DNA from: Erythrophleum ivorense
Lineage: Eukaryota > Streptophyta > Magnoliopsida > Fabales > Fabaceae
DNA: 64,000 nt
Reading direction: 5' to 3'
Assembly (NCBI GenBank): GCA_026724425.1
Contig: JAIUCV010000011.1
Span: forward strand, 5,415,501-5,479,500
Part shown: positions 61,310-64,000 of the stretch, one piece after another
Layout: every line of letters starts with the position of its first letter
Numbering within the stretch: position 1 is the first letter of the stretch
The notes under the pieces: generated by a model
Seen by the model: only the letters and a program-made list of their open reading frames with translations
Databases searched by the model: none
What the model was told of the DNA's origin: nothing
Made by a program: the position numbers and the translations under genes

Positions 61310-64000
61310 TTAGCATATCATCACCGCTACGTGAATCTCATGGGAAAAATACAAAATAGTGTTTATCTTATTGAGCTTATTAAGATAAGATGCACTGGCG
61401 TTGGGAGGCAAAAATGCCTTAAAATTTGTCAATCTGCCTTTTAAAATGATTAATAAAAGAAAATTACCAACAAAAAAGAAAAGACCAGAAAAAAGCATTC
61501 AAACTTTGTTTTATTTTTTAATCAACCTTCCAATAAAGAAAGCATTTATTTATTTATTTTGGTTGACAAGAAAGCATTTATTATCTATAAATAAGGTAAG
61601 AAAAACTTATATTCAGTTTATTATATTTTTTATTATATTTTTTAATTAAAATTAATAAATATATTTTTTTAATAATATCATAATAAGTATATAATTTTTA
61701 CAAATAATTGTATAATTTTTTTAATTCTTAATTAAATTATACAATTGTTATAATATTATTAAAAAATCATATATTTATTATATTTTAATTGAAGAATTTA
61801 ATAACAAAAATATTAAAATTATACCTCAATTTAATCTTATAAAATAACATTCCGCTTGTTCAAAAAATTAATTTAATGACGTCATTTTTTTCTTTGTTAT
61901 AAAAATATATACAAGGGTTAGAACCTTCAATTACTCTTCCACAAAGACTAATTTTTAAGCTAATTCTTCGTATATTTTAATTCCTATTTTAATCCCTCAC
62001 ATTTCAAAATCCATCCAATCTAACTCCTTTGTAAGGCTTGATTGACAGAATCTAGTTTCAGTGTCATCTAATTTGTTATCTGTCTCATATCAGGTAATAA
62101 ACCTACTTGTAAATCCGCAGACGAAGCTGTTGATTGATTAGCTTCCATGGCCATGAAGAGGAATGTCTCTCTGGTTGGGGCAATGCACCTCACCCCCATT
62201 GAATTCAATATTTGATCAGGACGCTTTGGGTTCCAGAGATGAAATTGATTGAAGTTGCCTGCTTTTTAGGGTTTGTCACTTTGTTTTTGTTTTCTTACTC
62301 CTGTTTGTGGCTCCTATGAACTTTATTTTTGGCCTTTTTTTTTTCAACTATTTTGACCAAGAAAAACAAGCATTTTGACTGATATATATAAAAAAAAACA
62401 AACGAAGAATATGTATAATAGTAAAAATTAATTTTTTTTATATATAAATGAATTATTTTTTAAATTTAAATATTTTTTTAAAAAAATTTGAAACGCAGAA
62501 TCACTTATTCCGTGTTCCAAAATTTAAAATTTTTTTTTTTTAAATTAGAGGGACGCAGAACCACTATAACAATAAAAATTAATTCTACATATATATAAAT
62601 GAATTATTTTTAAAAATTAAATATTTTTTTAAAAAAATTTGGAATATAAAATCACATGTTCCGCGTTCTAAAAGTTTAAATAAATTTTTTAAAAAATTAG
62701 AGAGACATGGAACTTGTCCCTCAAAAAAAATTAAAAAAAAAATTTTAATTGAATTGACCCCTGATCAGCGAGAATCACTGATCTTTGGGTCAGTCGATTT
62801 GACCCCTGGATCAATTTTTTAAAAAAAATTAAAAAATTAATATTTTAATTCATTTATTTAAAATTTATAAAAATAGTGAAAAGTAAAAATTTTAAAAAAT
62901 ATAAATTTATTGTAATACATATTTTTTAATTTATTTATTATTTAAATTTATATTAATTTTTTTGTATATTAAAAAATATAATATCTTTAAATCTCTTTAT
63001 AGTTTTATTAATTCTGTAAGTGTTAAACATTTATATTTTAAGAAAATTTAATTAATTTTATTGAAATTTGTAAAAGGTAAAATTTAAATAATAAAAAAAA
63101 GTAAACAAGAATTTAAATAAATTAGTAAAAGTATTTCTAAAATTACATTTATATGAGATTTTTTTAGTTGAGAAAAAAATATTAATCTATATATTGAAAA
63201 ATATAATGACTTAATTTATATATATAATTTGTTTAATTTTATAATTATAAGAAATTTATGTGTTGAAGAATAGTAATTAATTTTATTTAGATTTTGAACA
63301 GGTAAAATATAAATAATAATTTTCAAAAAATTCAAATAAGAATTCTTAAACATATAATAAAAGTATTTGTAAAATCATAATACAATTTATTTACTGTTAA
63401 AATTTTTGTAAAATTTGTTTGCTTATAAAAAAAATTCTCTTATTTATAGTTTGAAGAACATAACGTCTTAATTTGTTTATATTATTTTAAGAAATATTAA
63501 TTAATTTTGTTTAAATTGCAAAGAAAAAAATTAATAAAAAATGAAAAAATTAGTAAAATAATTTGTAAAATAAAATAGTTATTTATGTATTTATTTTTTA
63601 AATTTGTATAAAATTAGTTCCACGGTAAAGAAAAAATTTTTAGTTTGCATCATGATGAATATAATATTAGAGTTTCTTAAATATTGTAATTGTGAAATAT
63701 TAATATTTTGAGGAATATTAAATAATTTTGTTAAGTTAGTAGATATAAAATTTAAATTAACTATTTCAAAAAAAGTTCAGATAATCATTTTTAAAAGAAA
63801 TTTGTAAAAGTATTTTTAAACTTATTTATAATATATGCATGGTCTATATATATAAAATATTTTTAAAGTTGTAATTATAAAATATTTATGTTATGAGAAA
63901 TAGTAATCAAATTATTTTCGTATATTGGGAGATATATTTTTTATTATTAATGTATGAAAAGAAATTTTTGTAAATGAAATATAACAATTTTAAAAATATA
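61310..64000. other. AT-rich intergenic DNA at the right edge, no gene seen
   Basis: Very A/T-rich, with only short frames. A more balanced patch at about 62030-62290 shows no recognised product. A diverged tandem duplication is at 62415-62713, and a short motif doublet around TGACCCCTG lies at about 62755-62815. Confidence 0.6.
62415..62713. repeat. Diverged tandem duplication, about 148-bp period
   Basis: Copies start at about 62415 and 62563. Both read AAAAATTAATT, then TATATAAATGAATTATTTTT, then a poly-T/poly-A block, then ATCAC..TTCCG.GTTC, then AAATTAGAG.GAC, with many point differences. Confidence 0.65.

Noticed and set aside
1..64000. CRISPR array, prophage, operon or bacterial insertion
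   Set aside because: No spacer-repeat array, ribosome-binding sites or prokaryotic gene clusters; gene structure is uniformly plant-like with introns.

Overview
The window reads as nuclear DNA of a eudicot plant. It is AT-rich, the genes are split by many GT-AG introns, and the products are plant-specific families (FAF, BSL Kelch-phosphatase, IQD, GT14 Branch). It also carries LTR retrotransposons and MITE-like insertions typical of plant genomes. No species can be named from the sequence alone.

Layout. (1) 1-1182 (+): 3' part of a FANTASTIC FOUR-like gene, open through the left window edge. (2) 1183-10362: AT-rich intergenic DNA. A TATA box and leader-like stretch lie near 5.43 kb, and two well-preserved exons of a DNAJC8-type J-domain gene lie at 6354-6565, apparently a remnant. 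(3) 10363-24054 (-): a complete 21-exon BSL2/BSL3-type Kelch-repeat Ser/Thr phosphatase gene (1013 codons assembled). Intron 7 holds a small LTR retrotransposon and intron 13 holds two MITE-like insertions. (4) 24055-30407: intergenic, with an unassigned, coding-like, truncated unit at 28.0-28.66 kb. (5) 30408-37031 (-): a complete 7-exon LSG1-type circularly permuted GTPase gene (592 codons). Its 3.1-kb intron 5 holds a second member of the same LTR family. (6) 39962-42475 (-): a 3-exon secreted cysteine-rich Expp1-like protein gene (242 codons). (7) 47803-48915 (-): a single-exon GT14 (core-2/I-branching type) glycosyltransferase. (8) 50815-59093 (-): a 6-exon IQD5-like calmodulin-binding protein gene (433 codons), probably with a 1.8-kb leader intron. 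(9) 61.1-64 kb: AT-rich DNA with a diverged tandem duplication.

The genes are independent plant transcription units, not an operon. From memory, BSL and LSG1 lie side by side at two Arabidopsis loci (At1g08410/08420 and At2g27200/27210), and GT14, DNAJC8 and FAF-like genes are neighbours at At5g22070-22090. If so, the window holds two conserved microsyntenic blocks, one of them with a decayed DNAJC8 member.

The most novel-looking item is the pair of small LTR retrotransposons. Both have exact 5-bp target duplications and a recognisable initiator-Met tRNA primer site. They share a related internal reading frame of unknown function that is broken differently in each copy. I found no CRISPR, phage, operon-like or otherwise unprecedented system; the rest is ordinary plant gene space. 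Exon boundaries were placed by eye from splice consensus, phase and family resemblance.
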